From positions 1 through 25,857 of the forward strand of contig CAZKTY010000007.1 in the NCBI GenBank assembly GCA_964555825.1: a stretch of DNA of 25,857 nucleotides, given 5' to 3'. Both the position numbers and the translations under genes were made by a program. The notes below the pieces were generated by a model. That model did not search any database and was not told where the DNA came from. It saw nothing but the letters and a program-made list of their open reading frames with translations. Origin of the DNA: CAIRYW01 sp964555825. GTDB lineage: Bacteria; Patescibacteriota; Minisyncoccia; Phycocordibacterales; CAIRYW01. Positions 13,164-21,712 of the stretch are shown here, in pieces; position 1 is the stretch's first letter, and each line of letters starts with the position of its first letter.

Positions 13164-13282
13164 TATTATAGTTTGAAAGTTATAAGCCTTAATAATTAAT
13201 CGTGGCCTATAGATAGGTAGTAATTGAAATTCCTCATATATTCTGGAGTTTCAATCCTAAAATCTGTAGGCGACTAAATAAA
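13164..13282 (+). promoter_or_regulatory. pnp 5' leader with hairpins
   Basis: Possible -10 TATTAT at 13164-13169. The leader contains CCTAT-AG-ATAGG (13206-13217), an 11-bp stem with one G-U pair (13223-13233 with 13245-13255), and a weak CCTA/TAGG pair (13256-13270). In enterobacteria the pnp leader hairpin is the target of RNase III/PNPase autoregulation; a similar role here is inference. Confidence 0.5.
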
Positions 13283-15352
13283 ATGAATACAAAAGAATAC
13301 TCTTTGGAGGTTGGAGGAAAGACATTAAAAGCCTCATTCACAGATCTTGCGGACCAAGCTAGTGGATCAGTCATATTAAGTTATGGAAACACAACAGTTC
13401 TCGCAACCGCTGTTATGGATAAAAATGCTAAGGATGGATCTTGGTTTCCTTTGACCGTTGATTTCGAGGAAAGATTTTATGCAGCAGGAAAGATCCTTGG
13501 AAGTCGATTCATCAGAAGGGAAGGAAGACCTTCAGACGAATCAATTCTTGCAGGAAGAGTGATCGATAGAACAATAAGACCTCTTTTCGATCAAAATATC
13601 AGACACGGCATTCAAGTTGTTGCGACTGTACTTTCGATAGGTGAAGATGATCCAGATATTTTAGGAGTAATAGGAGCATCTCTTGCTCTTTCAACTTCAA
13701 ATATCCCATTCAATGGACCAGTAAGTTCTGTAAGAATTGGGATCAAGAATGGGGAAGTTCTAGTAAACCCAAATTATCTTGATAGAGAAANNNNNNNNNN
13801 TATAAATATGATCGAAGTAGCTTCAAAAGAAGTCACAAATGAAATAGTTGCAGAAAGTTTGAAAAGAGCTTCAGAAGAAATTGAGAAGATCCAGGAATGG
13901 CAAAAGATGATAGTCAAAGAAATTGGCAAACAAAAAAGAGAACTAGTATCAGCAACTATGCCAGAAGGACTTGTAGAATTGTTCAACGAAAAGATATCTC
14001 CTATCTTTAAGGATAGGATCTTCGTAGGAGTTCCAGGAAAAAGTCATATAGCAGAACTTCATGATGAATGGACCACTATTTACAAAGAAAAATTTCCAGA
14101 AGAAAAAACTTCCTTCGCAGATGATTATTTTGAAGAAAAATTAAATGATCTTATTCACAAAGAAGCTATCGAAAACAACAAACGTCCAGATGGAAGAACT
14201 CCAGATGAACTAAGACCTCTTTTTGCAAAAGCAGGAGGAGTTTCTTCAGTACTTCATGGCAGTGGAATATTTTACAGAGGAGGAACTCACATCCTTTCAG
14301 TATTAACATTAGGTGGACCTGGCGATACACAGACAATAGATAGCATGGAATCTCAAACAGAAAAAAGGTTCATGCATCATTATAACTTTCCTCCATACTC
14401 AGTTGGAGAAACAGGAAGAATGGGTGGACTGAACAGAAGAATGATCGGCCACGGGCATCTAGCAGAAAAAGCTTTGATCCCTGTTCTTCCCGCAAAAGAA
14501 AATTTTCCTTACACAATAAGAATTGTTTCTGAAGCACTTGCTTCCAATGGATCAACATCTATGGGATCAGTTTGCGGTTCAAGTCTTGCCCTCATGGATG
14601 CAGGTGTCCCTGTAACAAGAGCAGTTGCTGGAATTGCATCGGGAATAATGATGGAAAGTGCAGATAAATACTGCTTACTTACAGATATTCAAGGTCCAGA
14701 AGATCATCATGGAGATATGGATTTCAAAGTAGCAGGAACTAGAGAGGGAATAACCGCAGTTCAAATGGATGTAAAAGTTGATGGAATTCCTGTAAAGATA
14801 CTCGGTGAAGCTTTGAAAAAAGCTGAAATTGCTCGATTAAGCATCCTTGATGTAATGGAAAAGGCGATAGATAAACCAAGAGCAGATATCAATCCAAATG
14901 CACCTAAAATAATTCAAATAACAATTGACCCTGATAAGATAGGACTTGTTATTGGGACAGGAGGAAAGACCATTAAAGAAATAATGAAGGAGACAGGAGC
15001 TACAATTGATATTGAAGATGACGGTTCTGTATATTTCACAGGAAAAGATGGAAGTGCAGAAGCTGCTAAAAAAATAGTTGAGGAAATGACCAGGGAATAT
15101 AAGAAAGGAGATAAATTCCCAGAAGCAGAAGTAATAAAACTTATGGACTTTGGTGCATTTGTAAAAATTGGAAATGGATCAGAAGGGTTGGTCCATGTTT
15201 CAGAGATCGCACCATTTAGAGTTGAAAAGGTATCAGATTACCTTAAAGTAGGGGACATAGTACCGGTTATGATCAAAGAGATAGACGACAAAGGAAGACT
15301 TAGTCTCTCGATCAAACAAATGGATCCAGACTTCTTTCAGAAAAAAAATTAA
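13283..15352 (+). CDS. pnp: Polyribonucleotide nucleotidyltransferase (PNPase), with assembly gap
   Basis: Phosphorolytic 3'-5' exoribonuclease. Domains in order: RNase PH-like 1 (about 1-145, with FEERFYAAGKI and RRXGRPSDE-type motif), linker helices, RNase PH-like 2 (from about 301, RPDGRTPDELRPL; metal/catalytic region DIQGPEDHHGDMDF), KH (about 543-600, IGLVIGTGGKTIKEI) and S1 (about 608-680, GAFVKIGNGSEGLVHVSEI). All are intact except at 13791-13800, where ten N replace part of domain 1 before INMIE. The frame continues across the gap. Ends at the S1 domain without a long tail. Confidence 0.96.
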   Translation: MNTKEYSLEVGGKTLKASFTDLADQASGSVILSYGNTTVLATAVMDKNAKDGSWFPLTVDFEERFYAAGKILGSRFIRREGRPSDESILAGRVIDRTIRPLFDQNIRHGIQVVATVLSIGEDDPDILGVIGASLALSTSNIPFNGPVSSVRIGIKNGEVLVNPNYLDREXXXXINMIEVASKEVTNEIVAESLKRASEEIEKIQEWQKMIVKEIGKQKRELVSATMPEGLVELFNEKISPIFKDRIFVGVPGKSHIAELHDEWTTIYKEKFPEEKTSFADDYFEEKLNDLIHKEAIENNKRPDGRTPDELRPLFAKAGGVSSVLHGSGIFYRGGTHILSVLTLGGPGDTQTIDSMESQTEKRFMHHYNFPPYSVGETGRMGGLNRRMIGHGHLAEKALIPVLPAKENFPYTIRIVSEALASNGSTSMGSVCGSSLALMDAGVPVTRAVAGIASGIMMESADKYCLLTDIQGPEDHHGDMDFKVAGTREGITAVQMDVKVDGIPVKILGEALKKAEIARLSILDVMEKAIDKPRADINPNAPKIIQITIDPDKIGLVIGTGGKTIKEIMKETGATIDIEDDGSVYFTGKDGSAEAAKKIVEEMTREYKKGDKFPEAEVIKLMDFGAFVKIGNGSEGLVHVSEIAPFRVEKVSDYLKVGDIVPVMIKEIDDKGRLSLSIKQMDPDFFQKKN
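13791..13800. other. Assembly gap (10 N) inside pnp
   Basis: In PNPases the residues between the LVNP..ReK and INMIE motifs normally include SDLDLVVAGT-like sequence, about 14 residues, whereas the gap allows only four. About 30 nt is probably missing, so the N count is likely a placeholder. Confidence 0.8.
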
Positions 15353-15363
15353 AGAAAAATTAA

Positions 15364-15414
15364 TACGTAAAACAAAAACTGCTGGGTGATTCCCAGCAGT
15401 TTTTGTTTTACGTA
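15364..15414. terminator. Terminator after pnp
   Basis: Perfect 23-bp arms with a CTGCTGGG core and a 5-nt loop; the 3' side is T-rich. It begins 12 nt after the pnp stop. Confidence 0.92.
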
Positions 15415-15422
15415 CAAAAAGA

Positions 15423-15428
15423 TATAAT
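15423..15428 (+). promoter_or_regulatory. -10 box (TATAAT) of the 15438-16460 gene
   Basis: Consensus hexamer 9 nt before the ATG, just after the pnp terminator. Confidence 0.7.
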
Positions 15429-15437
15429 TGAGAGAAT

Positions 15438-16460
15438 ATGGCATTAGACCAAAAAGAATTTATTGAAGAATCTCTCAAAGCAAATGAAGAGAAAGCTAAA
15501 GGCCTTTCGATCGCTGACCTATCAAATGTTAATTCAGCTGTATACAAAGCACCTGAATCAGAACAAAGAGAACCAACTCCAATACCAGAAGCAAAACCAA
15601 AGATAGACAATGAAGGATATCCGGAACTTGCTACCTTGCGTACATATCATGGTGATGTCGCTGATGCAGTAAGGGGAGGAGGTCTTTCAATGATAAAAGT
15701 TGCGGCAAAAGAGCAAGCAAGAAACAGAACTGAAAATATTCCAGAAGAAAAATCCGGATCCAATCTTCACATGATCCTAGCAATCGCAGCATCTGTACTT
15801 TTTGTTGTTGGGATCGGAGCTGTAGTATTTGCATTTATTTCAAAAAAACAACCAGTTGTTGTGGTTCAAGCACCAATAAAAAAAGATATCATCTCTGCAG
15901 ATTCAAGTGTTTCCTTGGATGTGACAAGTCTATCGTCAAGAGAGATACAGAACGATATTGAAAAATATATTGTCCCAAGCAATGACGATAACTCAATAGA
16001 AAAGATCGATCTAACAAAACAAGATTCTGGAGTAACGAGAGATCTTTCTGTCACAGAATTACTCTCTGTCATTGGAGCAAGCGTTCCGGATGTATTGAGC
16101 AGATCTCTTATCTCTGATCAATTTATGCTGGGAATTTGGAGTGGAAGCAACCAAGCAGAACCATTTTTGATAATGGAAACCTCATCACAAGAAACAGCTT
16201 TCCCAGGAATGCTCCAGTGGGAGAAAACTATGGCTTACGATCTTGAACCAATAATGGGAGAAGAGACCATTGAGCAAGGAAATACTTTCATTGATCAGAC
16301 CATCCTGAATCATGACTCAAGAGCCCTTACAAGTGCAGGTAATACAAAAACTGTCTTTTTCTATACAATAGTTGGAGGAAAGACAATAATCATTGCCAAA
16401 AGCCCAGATGCTTTAAGTCGAATTTTAGACAAAATAAGATCATCCCTTATCTTAAATTAA
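15438..16460 (+). CDS. Single-pass membrane protein of unknown function
   Basis: A 340-residue protein: a charged cytoplasmic part (1-108), one membrane helix (about 111-134, ILAIAASVLFVVGIGAVVFAF), then an extracytoplasmic region. The distal part (about 205-340) is better folded by appearance, with hydrophobic strands such as QFMLGIWSG, PFLIMETSS and KTVFFYTIVGGKTIIIA. Positive residues on the N-terminal side suggest N-in topology. I do not recognise the family. Confidence 0.8.
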   Translation: MALDQKEFIEESLKANEEKAKGLSIADLSNVNSAVYKAPESEQREPTPIPEAKPKIDNEGYPELATLRTYHGDVADAVRGGGLSMIKVAAKEQARNRTENIPEEKSGSNLHMILAIAASVLFVVGIGAVVFAFISKKQPVVVVQAPIKKDIISADSSVSLDVTSLSSREIQNDIEKYIVPSNDDNSIEKIDLTKQDSGVTRDLSVTELLSVIGASVPDVLSRSLISDQFMLGIWSGSNQAEPFLIMETSSQETAFPGMLQWEKTMAYDLEPIMGEETIEQGNTFIDQTILNHDSRALTSAGNTKTVFFYTIVGGKTIIIAKSPDALSRILDKIRSSLILN

Positions 16461-16475
16461 TAGAAATGTTTATGT

Positions 16476-16481
16476 TAGAAT
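16476..16481 (+). promoter_or_regulatory. Extended -10 (TGTTAGAAT) of the DksA-like gene
   Basis: TAGAAT with TGT upstream, 6 nt before ATG 16488. Confidence 0.7.
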
Positions 16482-16487
16482 TATTAT

Positions 16488-16859
16488 ATGGAAAAAAATA
16501 AAATAGAAAAATACAAAGAAAGACTTTTAAAAGAAGGAGATACTCTAAAAAGGGAACTAGAAAGTGTAGGGAAGAAAAATCCAAATAGTCCATCTGATTG
16601 GGATGCAGTAACCCCAGAAGAAGAAATTGAGACAGCAGATAGAAATGATGTAGCCGATGAGATAGAGGATTATGAGAATAACAATGCAATAATTGATCAG
16701 CTTGAATCGCGAATGTTCGAAGTTCAAAGAGCTTTAGAGAAGATAGAGGAAGGAACCTACGGTAAATGTGAAATTTCAGGAGAGTTGATAGAAGAGGACA
16801 GACTTGATGCGAATCCAGCTGCCAGAACTTGCAAAAAACACATTGACGAAAAGATCTAA
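16488..16859 (+). CDS. DksA/TraR-family protein with altered zinc finger
   Basis: A 123-residue protein with two helices of a coiled coil (about 1-30 and 55-88), an acidic tip region (DRNDVADEIED, 51-61), and the C-terminal finger around TYGKCEISG...ARTCKKH. Family fingers are C-x2-C-x17-C-x2-C; here the four positions are Cys94, Ser97, Cys115, His118, so one ligand is lost and one is His. DksA-type proteins enter the RNA polymerase secondary channel and tune transcription with ppGpp; whether this one does is inference. Confidence 0.87.
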   Translation: MEKNKIEKYKERLLKEGDTLKRELESVGKKNPNSPSDWDAVTPEEEIETADRNDVADEIEDYENNNAIIDQLESRMFEVQRALEKIEEGTYGKCEISGELIEEDRLDANPAARTCKKHIDEKI

Positions 16860-16885
16860 ATAAAGATCTCAAATATTTAAGAGCC

Positions 16886-16891
16886 TAAGAT
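16886..16891 (+). promoter_or_regulatory. -10 box (TAAGAT) of comM
   Basis: 6 nt before ATG 16898, inside the 38-nt gap after the DksA-like gene. Confidence 0.55.
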
Positions 16892-16897
16892 CGGAAA

Positions 16898-18430
16898 ATG
16901 GCTGTATCAAAAGTATATAGTGCACAAAATGACATAAGTAATTCTTCTGTTATAGAAATAGAGTCCGACCTTTCACGCGGACTTTTTTCTTTTGCAATTG
17001 TTGGACTTCCAGATAAAGCAGTCGCCGAAGCAAAAGACAGAGTAAGTGCAGCAATAAAGAATTCAGGACTTGAGTCACCTAAAAGCCGCAATAAAAAAGT
17101 AGTGATATCTCTTGCACCAGCAGACATCAAAAAGGAAGGTCCATCTTTTGATCTACCGATAGCACTTTCATATTTACTTTCATCAGGAGAAATGAATTTT
17201 GATCCAAAAAATAAGATGTTCTTAGGAGAACTTGCTTTAAATGGAGATATCAAAAAAATAAAGGGGGTCCTTCCTGCAGCGATTCTTGCAAAAAAGAAAG
17301 GTTTCACCGAAATATTTGTTCCTAAAGAAAATGCGGACGAGGCTTCTCTTGTAGATTCTTTAAAGGTCTTTGGAGTAGACAATCTTAAGGAAATAGTTAA
17401 CCACTTTAGAAAGGGATCCGAATTCAAAAAAGAACTTGTCGAGTGGGAAAGAGGAAAACAAAAAAGAGACGAAGATGAATTTAATAATGACTTCTCATAT
17501 ATAAAAGGGCAGAGTCTTGCAAAGAGAGCCCTTGAAATTGCGGCTGCAGGCGGACATAACGTTCTTTTCTTTGGACCACCAGGTACAGGAAAAACAATGC
17601 TAGCAAAAGCTTTTACTACTATTCTTCCAGATCTTTACCATGAAGAAATGTTAGAAACAACTTCTATTCATTCAATAGCAGGAATTTTAAATAGCGAAAG
17701 AATTTCAAGACCTCCATTCAGAAGTCCTCATCACACATCATCCCACGTCTCAATAGTAGGAGGAGGAACAAATCTTAGACCAGGAGAAATAACACTAGCT
17801 CATAATGGAGTTTTGTTCCTAGATGAATTTCCAGAATTTGATAGAAGAGTCATTGAATCCTTAAGAGAACCCTTAGAAGAAGGAAAAATATCTGTTTCCA
17901 GAGCAAAAGGAACAGCTGTTTTTCCTGCGAAGATCATTTTAGTTGCAGCAATGAATCCTTGTCCCTGTGGAAATTATGGAAGTTCAAGACAATGTAATTG
18001 TTCGCCGATAAATATTCAAAGATATCAAAAGAAGATATCTGGACCAATTTTAGACCGAATTGATCTTATTGTTTCAGTTGAAGAATTAAAGAGAACTGAA
18101 TTATCAAATGAAAAGAGTGAAACACCCTCAAGAGAAATAAAGAAAAAGATCGAAATGGCAAGATCTTTTCAAAAAGAGAGATTTAAAAATCTCGGATTTA
18201 AATATTCGATGAATAACGATATAAGACCTAATCACATAAAAGAAGGTAGTCTGATCGAAGAAAAAGCTTTTGATCTTTTGTTAAGATCATCAGAAAAACT
18301 TTCACTTTCAACTAGAGCTTTTCATAGAATGATAAGAGTAGCTAGAACAATTGCAGATCTTGATATGTCAGAGAGAGTAACCTCAACACACATCTTAGAG
18401 GCTTTACAGTTTCGAGGTAAAATATTTTAA
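16898..18430 (+). CDS. comM: ComM/YifB-family Mg-chelatase-like AAA+ ATPase
   Basis: A 510-residue protein of normal length for the family. N-terminal S5-like domain (about 1-175, VGLPDKAVAEAKDRV), then the AAA+ core: Walker A GPPGTGKT (226-233), Walker B VLFLDE (305-310), a Cys cluster PCPCGNYGSSRQCNC (Cys355, 357, 366, 368), sensor/arginine region GPILDRID, and the C-terminal Mg_chelatase_C. ComM is a hexameric helicase that drives branch migration during integration of DNA taken up by natural transformation. Confidence 0.95.
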   Translation: MAVSKVYSAQNDISNSSVIEIESDLSRGLFSFAIVGLPDKAVAEAKDRVSAAIKNSGLESPKSRNKKVVISLAPADIKKEGPSFDLPIALSYLLSSGEMNFDPKNKMFLGELALNGDIKKIKGVLPAAILAKKKGFTEIFVPKENADEASLVDSLKVFGVDNLKEIVNHFRKGSEFKKELVEWERGKQKRDEDEFNNDFSYIKGQSLAKRALEIAAAGGHNVLFFGPPGTGKTMLAKAFTTILPDLYHEEMLETTSIHSIAGILNSERISRPPFRSPHHTSSHVSIVGGGTNLRPGEITLAHNGVLFLDEFPEFDRRVIESLREPLEEGKISVSRAKGTAVFPAKIILVAAMNPCPCGNYGSSRQCNCSPINIQRYQKKISGPILDRIDLIVSVEELKRTELSNEKSETPSREIKKKIEMARSFQKERFKNLGFKYSMNNDIRPNHIKEGSLIEEKAFDLLLRSSEKLSLSTRAFHRMIRVARTIADLDMSERVTSTHILEALQFRGKIF

Positions 18431-18444
18431 TATTTTACCTCGAA
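18411..18444. terminator. Bidirectional terminator between comM and the M23 peptidase gene
   Basis: 16-bp perfect arms (18411-18426 and 18429-18444) around TT, with T/A runs on both strands. It overlaps the comM stop codon and serves both convergent genes. Confidence 0.78.
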
Positions 18445-18461
18445 GGGACTTTACACAATAT

Positions 18462-19496
18462 CTAGAAAGGATTTTTTGCTCCACGTATCTCAAAGTGAAC
18501 ATGAGATCCTGTAGAATTTCCAGTCGAGCCCATCAAACCTATCGTCTGTCCTTGAGTAACTTTGTCTCCTGTTGAGACCAAAGTCTTTTGCATGTGTGCA
18601 TAAAGTGTCTGTGTTCCGTTTGAATGAGAAATTATCACATAATTTCCGTAGCCTCCATTCCATCCTCCCATTCTACTTAGTATCACAGTTCCATCTGCAG
18701 CAGCGTGAATTGAAGTACCAATGCTTGAAGCAAGATCAACGGCACAGTGACAAGCTCCATGAAGACCTTGGGTCTTCACTCCTCCAGAGATAGGCCTTAT
18801 GTAATATCCAGAAACTGCCTTTGGCAAACTGCTGTAAGTATTCTTACTTGAGGATGAGGAAGATTTACTGCCGGAAGAAGTTGAACTGCTAGATGATTCT
18901 TCAGCTCCTGGAATAATGATATCCATTCCAACTTTTAAGTCTGAAGCCGATGAAAGATCGTTAAAACCTAATATATCATTAGGATCTACATCAAATTTCT
19001 TAGCAAGGCTATTTAAGGTCTCTCCTTTAGCTACAGTATATTCGATACCAGAAACAGGTAAGATCAACAACTGATCTCCCGGTTTTAGATCCTTCTGACT
19101 CTTTAGATCATTGGCCCAAAGAATAGTATTTGTACTTACATTAAACAAAGAGGCGATCTCTGATAGAGTATCGCCTGCTTTAACTGTATAGACACTTATT
19201 GTGTTGCTTTGGGTTGAAGATGCTATCTGACTGACAGTTCCGAGAGGTCCCATTTCAGTTTGAATAGCACTATCATCCACTATATTAATATCTCTAATTT
19301 TATTTGGTTCGGGACTAATATTAGGAACAGCCTGTAAGACAGCAGCTGTTTGAGAATTTAACTCTCCTGAAACAGTTGAAGCATCAGTAGGGGAGGCAAA
19401 TAGATCCCCAATAAAAGAAAAAACGCTGGCATCAGCGCTTATTGGTTCTAATATTGCAAAAGTCACTACAAAAAGGAGAACTACCCAAGAAAACAT
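18462..19496 (-). CDS. LysM/LysM/M23 murein endopeptidase
   Basis: Hydrophobic signal/anchor (3-17), a low-complexity segment, LysM 1 (about 102-147, YTVKAGDTLSEIA), LysM 2 (about 152-196), a Ser-rich linker (200-220), and an M23 domain (about 236-344). The zinc and catalytic residues are present: His250-x3-Asp254, His301 in LYAHM, and HVH (332-334). It should cleave peptidoglycan cross-links outside the membrane. The frame is open about 80 nt upstream of ATG 19496 without a canonical start (see findings). Confidence 0.93.
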   Translation of the reverse strand: MFSWVVLLFVVTFAILEPISADASVFSFIGDLFASPTDASTVSGELNSQTAAVLQAVPNISPEPNKIRDINIVDDSAIQTEMGPLGTVSQIASSTQSNTISVYTVKAGDTLSEIASLFNVSTNTILWANDLKSQKDLKPGDQLLILPVSGIEYTVAKGETLNSLAKKFDVDPNDILGFNDLSSASDLKVGMDIIIPGAEESSSSSTSSGSKSSSSSSKNTYSSLPKAVSGYYIRPISGGVKTQGLHGACHCAVDLASSIGTSIHAAADGTVILSRMGGWNGGYGNYVIISHSNGTQTLYAHMQKTLVSTGDKVTQGQTIGLMGSTGNSTGSHVHFEIRGAKNPF

Positions 19497-19740
19497 CTGG
19501 GTTGTACCCTTTTTAAAGAAACTATATCGGCCTCCTACAGCCTTGCGAGCTTTATTTTCAATTTTATAGATGGAATCTTAATTAATTTTAATTCTTGAAT
19601 TCGGCAAAAAGGCTCATAAAGCCTCACACACATCACATCCGTATCGTCCTACCATTATACCATGTTGAGACCCTGTAAAGAGGGACTTTTGAACAGGGTG
19701 TGGAAAAGCCCAAAATTGCTCGAAATGACCCTACACATGT

Positions 19741-19746
19741 TATATT
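19741..19746 (+). promoter_or_regulatory. Extended -10 (TGTTATATT) deciding the helicase start
   Basis: TATATT preceded by TGT, 8 nt before ATG 19755, and located within the longer open frame from 19662. Confidence 0.6.
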
Positions 19747-19754
19747 TGTTGGAT

Positions 19755-21707
19755 ATGGAAGAGAACATTAATCAAAAACCTCAATATTTAAAGGGTTTAA
19801 ACCCAAATCAGCTTAAAGCGGTATTAACTACAGAAGGACCTCTCTTAATAATGGCGGGAGCAGGAGCTGGTAAGACAAAGACAGTCACCCAAAGAATACT
19901 TCACTTGATCAAAAGCGGAGTAAACCCAGAGAACATATTAGCCATCACTTTTACCAACAAAGCAGCTAAAGAAATGAGGGAAAGAGTGGAAAAACTCTTG
20001 AAAGAGGAGGAAAAAGCCTATTCCTCTGATAAAGTCATGCCTTTTTTATCAACTTTTCACTCACTTGGTGTCTATATAATAAGACAAGAATCAACCAGAT
20101 TAGGTTTGCCAAGATTTTTCTCGATCTTTGATAAAGATGATTCAAAGAAAGCAATAAAGGAAGCGATGGAAAAACTCGGAATCGATCCTAAACATGTAAA
20201 CCCTGGAAGTGTAATGAGTGCTATCTCAAGAGAAAAAGGGCAAGGGAATTCTTTTGGGGAATTCATGGCTAGTGATGGAAAAAATTACTTTGAAGATAAA
20301 GTTGCTGAGATCTGGCCAGAATACGAAAAGACTTTAAAAGAAGAGAACGCCTTGGATTTTGATGATCTTCTTTTAAAGACGATGATCCTACTAAAAGATC
20401 CTGAGGTCAGAAAAAAATATCAAAATAAATGGAAATATATTCATATCGATGAATACCAAGATACGAATAGGGTACAGTATGAAATAGCAAAATATCTAGC
20501 AGGTGAATCAAAGAATATCGCAGTGGTAGGAGATGTTGATCAAAGTATTTATAGTTGGAGAGGAGCAGATTTTAAGAATATTATGCGTTTTGAGAAAGAT
20601 TATCCTGAAGCAGAAAGTGTCCTATTGGAGGAGAATTATCGTTCAACAAAGAATATCCTGGCGGTGGCTAATGCGATCATTGTTAAAAATACAATGAGAA
20701 AAGATAAGAATCTCTTCACAAAAAATGAGGATGGAGAACTTATTTCTCTTTATTCTGGACTTGATGAAAAAGATGAAGCTTCATACATAGCATCAAGAGC
20801 AAAAGAACTTATTGAGAACGGACATAAAGCAGATGAGATAGCCGTTCTATACAGAGCAAACTTTCAATCAAGATCTTTAGAAGAAGCCTTCATAAAGATG
20901 GGAGTCCATTACAATTTGATCGGAACTAAATTCTTTGAAAGAAAAGAGATCAAGGATGCTCTCTCGTATATTAAAGCCAGTCTGAATCCGCAAAGTCTTT
21001 CTGATCTAAAGAGAATAATTAATACTCCAGCAAGAGGAATAGGAAAGGTAACAGTACTAAAGATACTTGAAGGAAAAGAAGAAGAACTCACGGGAGCTAC
21101 TAAAGAAAAGATCCAGAGTTTCAGAAATCTACTCGCTGATATAAAAGTAAAAGCGGAAACAGAAAAACCAAGTGAAGTAGTCAAGTTCGTCATATCGAGA
21201 ACAGGAATGGAAGAAATGTTCAAAAAAGGCAAAGAAGAAGATCTTGAAAGACTAGAAAACTTGAGAGAACTCGTAACTTTTGCCTCTTCTTTTGACTACG
21301 ACAGTGACGAAGCGATGCTAAAATTTCTAGAGCATGCTTCACTTTTTTCAGATCAAGATGAAATGACTGAGGAAAAGACAGGGGTCAAACTTATGACAGT
21401 TCATGCTGCAAAAGGTCTAGAATTTGATACGGTCTTTGTTACAGGACTTGAAGACAAGCTTTTTCCTCACCAAAGACTAGATGAGGATGAATCTTCACTT
21501 GAGGATGAAGAGGAGGAAAGAAGGCTTTTTTATGTTGCATTGACCAGAGCAAGAAAAAAGATATTTTTGACCTATGCATCGGTTAGGACAGTATATGGAT
21601 CAAGAGAGATCAGAATGCCTTCGGAATTCATATTAGACATTGATGACTCAATGATAAAAAAAGAAACGAGTTTTTTTCATAATCTTCCTAATATAAGTTG
21701 GAATTAA
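19755..21707 (+). CDS. pcrA: UvrD/PcrA/Rep-family superfamily 1A DNA helicase
   Basis: 650 residues from the ATG at 19755, which places LNPNQLKAV (Q motif) at residue 15 as in the family. Motifs in order: Walker A AGAGAGKT (34-41, with Ala for the usual Ser), AITFTNKAA, IHIDEYQDTN (motif II), VGDVDQSIYSWRGA (III), LEENYRST (IV), MTVHAAKGLEF (V), RLFYVALTRA (VI). A 3'-5' helicase of repair and replication restart. The frame is open from 19662, but the -10 at 19741-19746 lies inside that extension. Linked to rsmA by a 5-nt gap. Confidence 0.94.
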   Translation: MEENINQKPQYLKGLNPNQLKAVLTTEGPLLIMAGAGAGKTKTVTQRILHLIKSGVNPENILAITFTNKAAKEMRERVEKLLKEEEKAYSSDKVMPFLSTFHSLGVYIIRQESTRLGLPRFFSIFDKDDSKKAIKEAMEKLGIDPKHVNPGSVMSAISREKGQGNSFGEFMASDGKNYFEDKVAEIWPEYEKTLKEENALDFDDLLLKTMILLKDPEVRKKYQNKWKYIHIDEYQDTNRVQYEIAKYLAGESKNIAVVGDVDQSIYSWRGADFKNIMRFEKDYPEAESVLLEENYRSTKNILAVANAIIVKNTMRKDKNLFTKNEDGELISLYSGLDEKDEASYIASRAKELIENGHKADEIAVLYRANFQSRSLEEAFIKMGVHYNLIGTKFFERKEIKDALSYIKASLNPQSLSDLKRIINTPARGIGKVTVLKILEGKEEELTGATKEKIQSFRNLLADIKVKAETEKPSEVVKFVISRTGMEEMFKKGKEEDLERLENLRELVTFASSFDYDSDEAMLKFLEHASLFSDQDEMTEEKTGVKLMTVHAAKGLEFDTVFVTGLEDKLFPHQRLDEDESSLEDEEEERRLFYVALTRARKKIFLTYASVRTVYGSREIRMPSEFILDIDDSMIKKETSFFHNLPNISWN

Positions 21708-21712
21708 CTAAA

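Noticed and set aside
16447..16872. 141-codon leftward frame opposite the DksA-like gene
   Set aside because: The rightward frame has a recognisable domain and a promoter; the antisense is Leu/Phe/His-rich.
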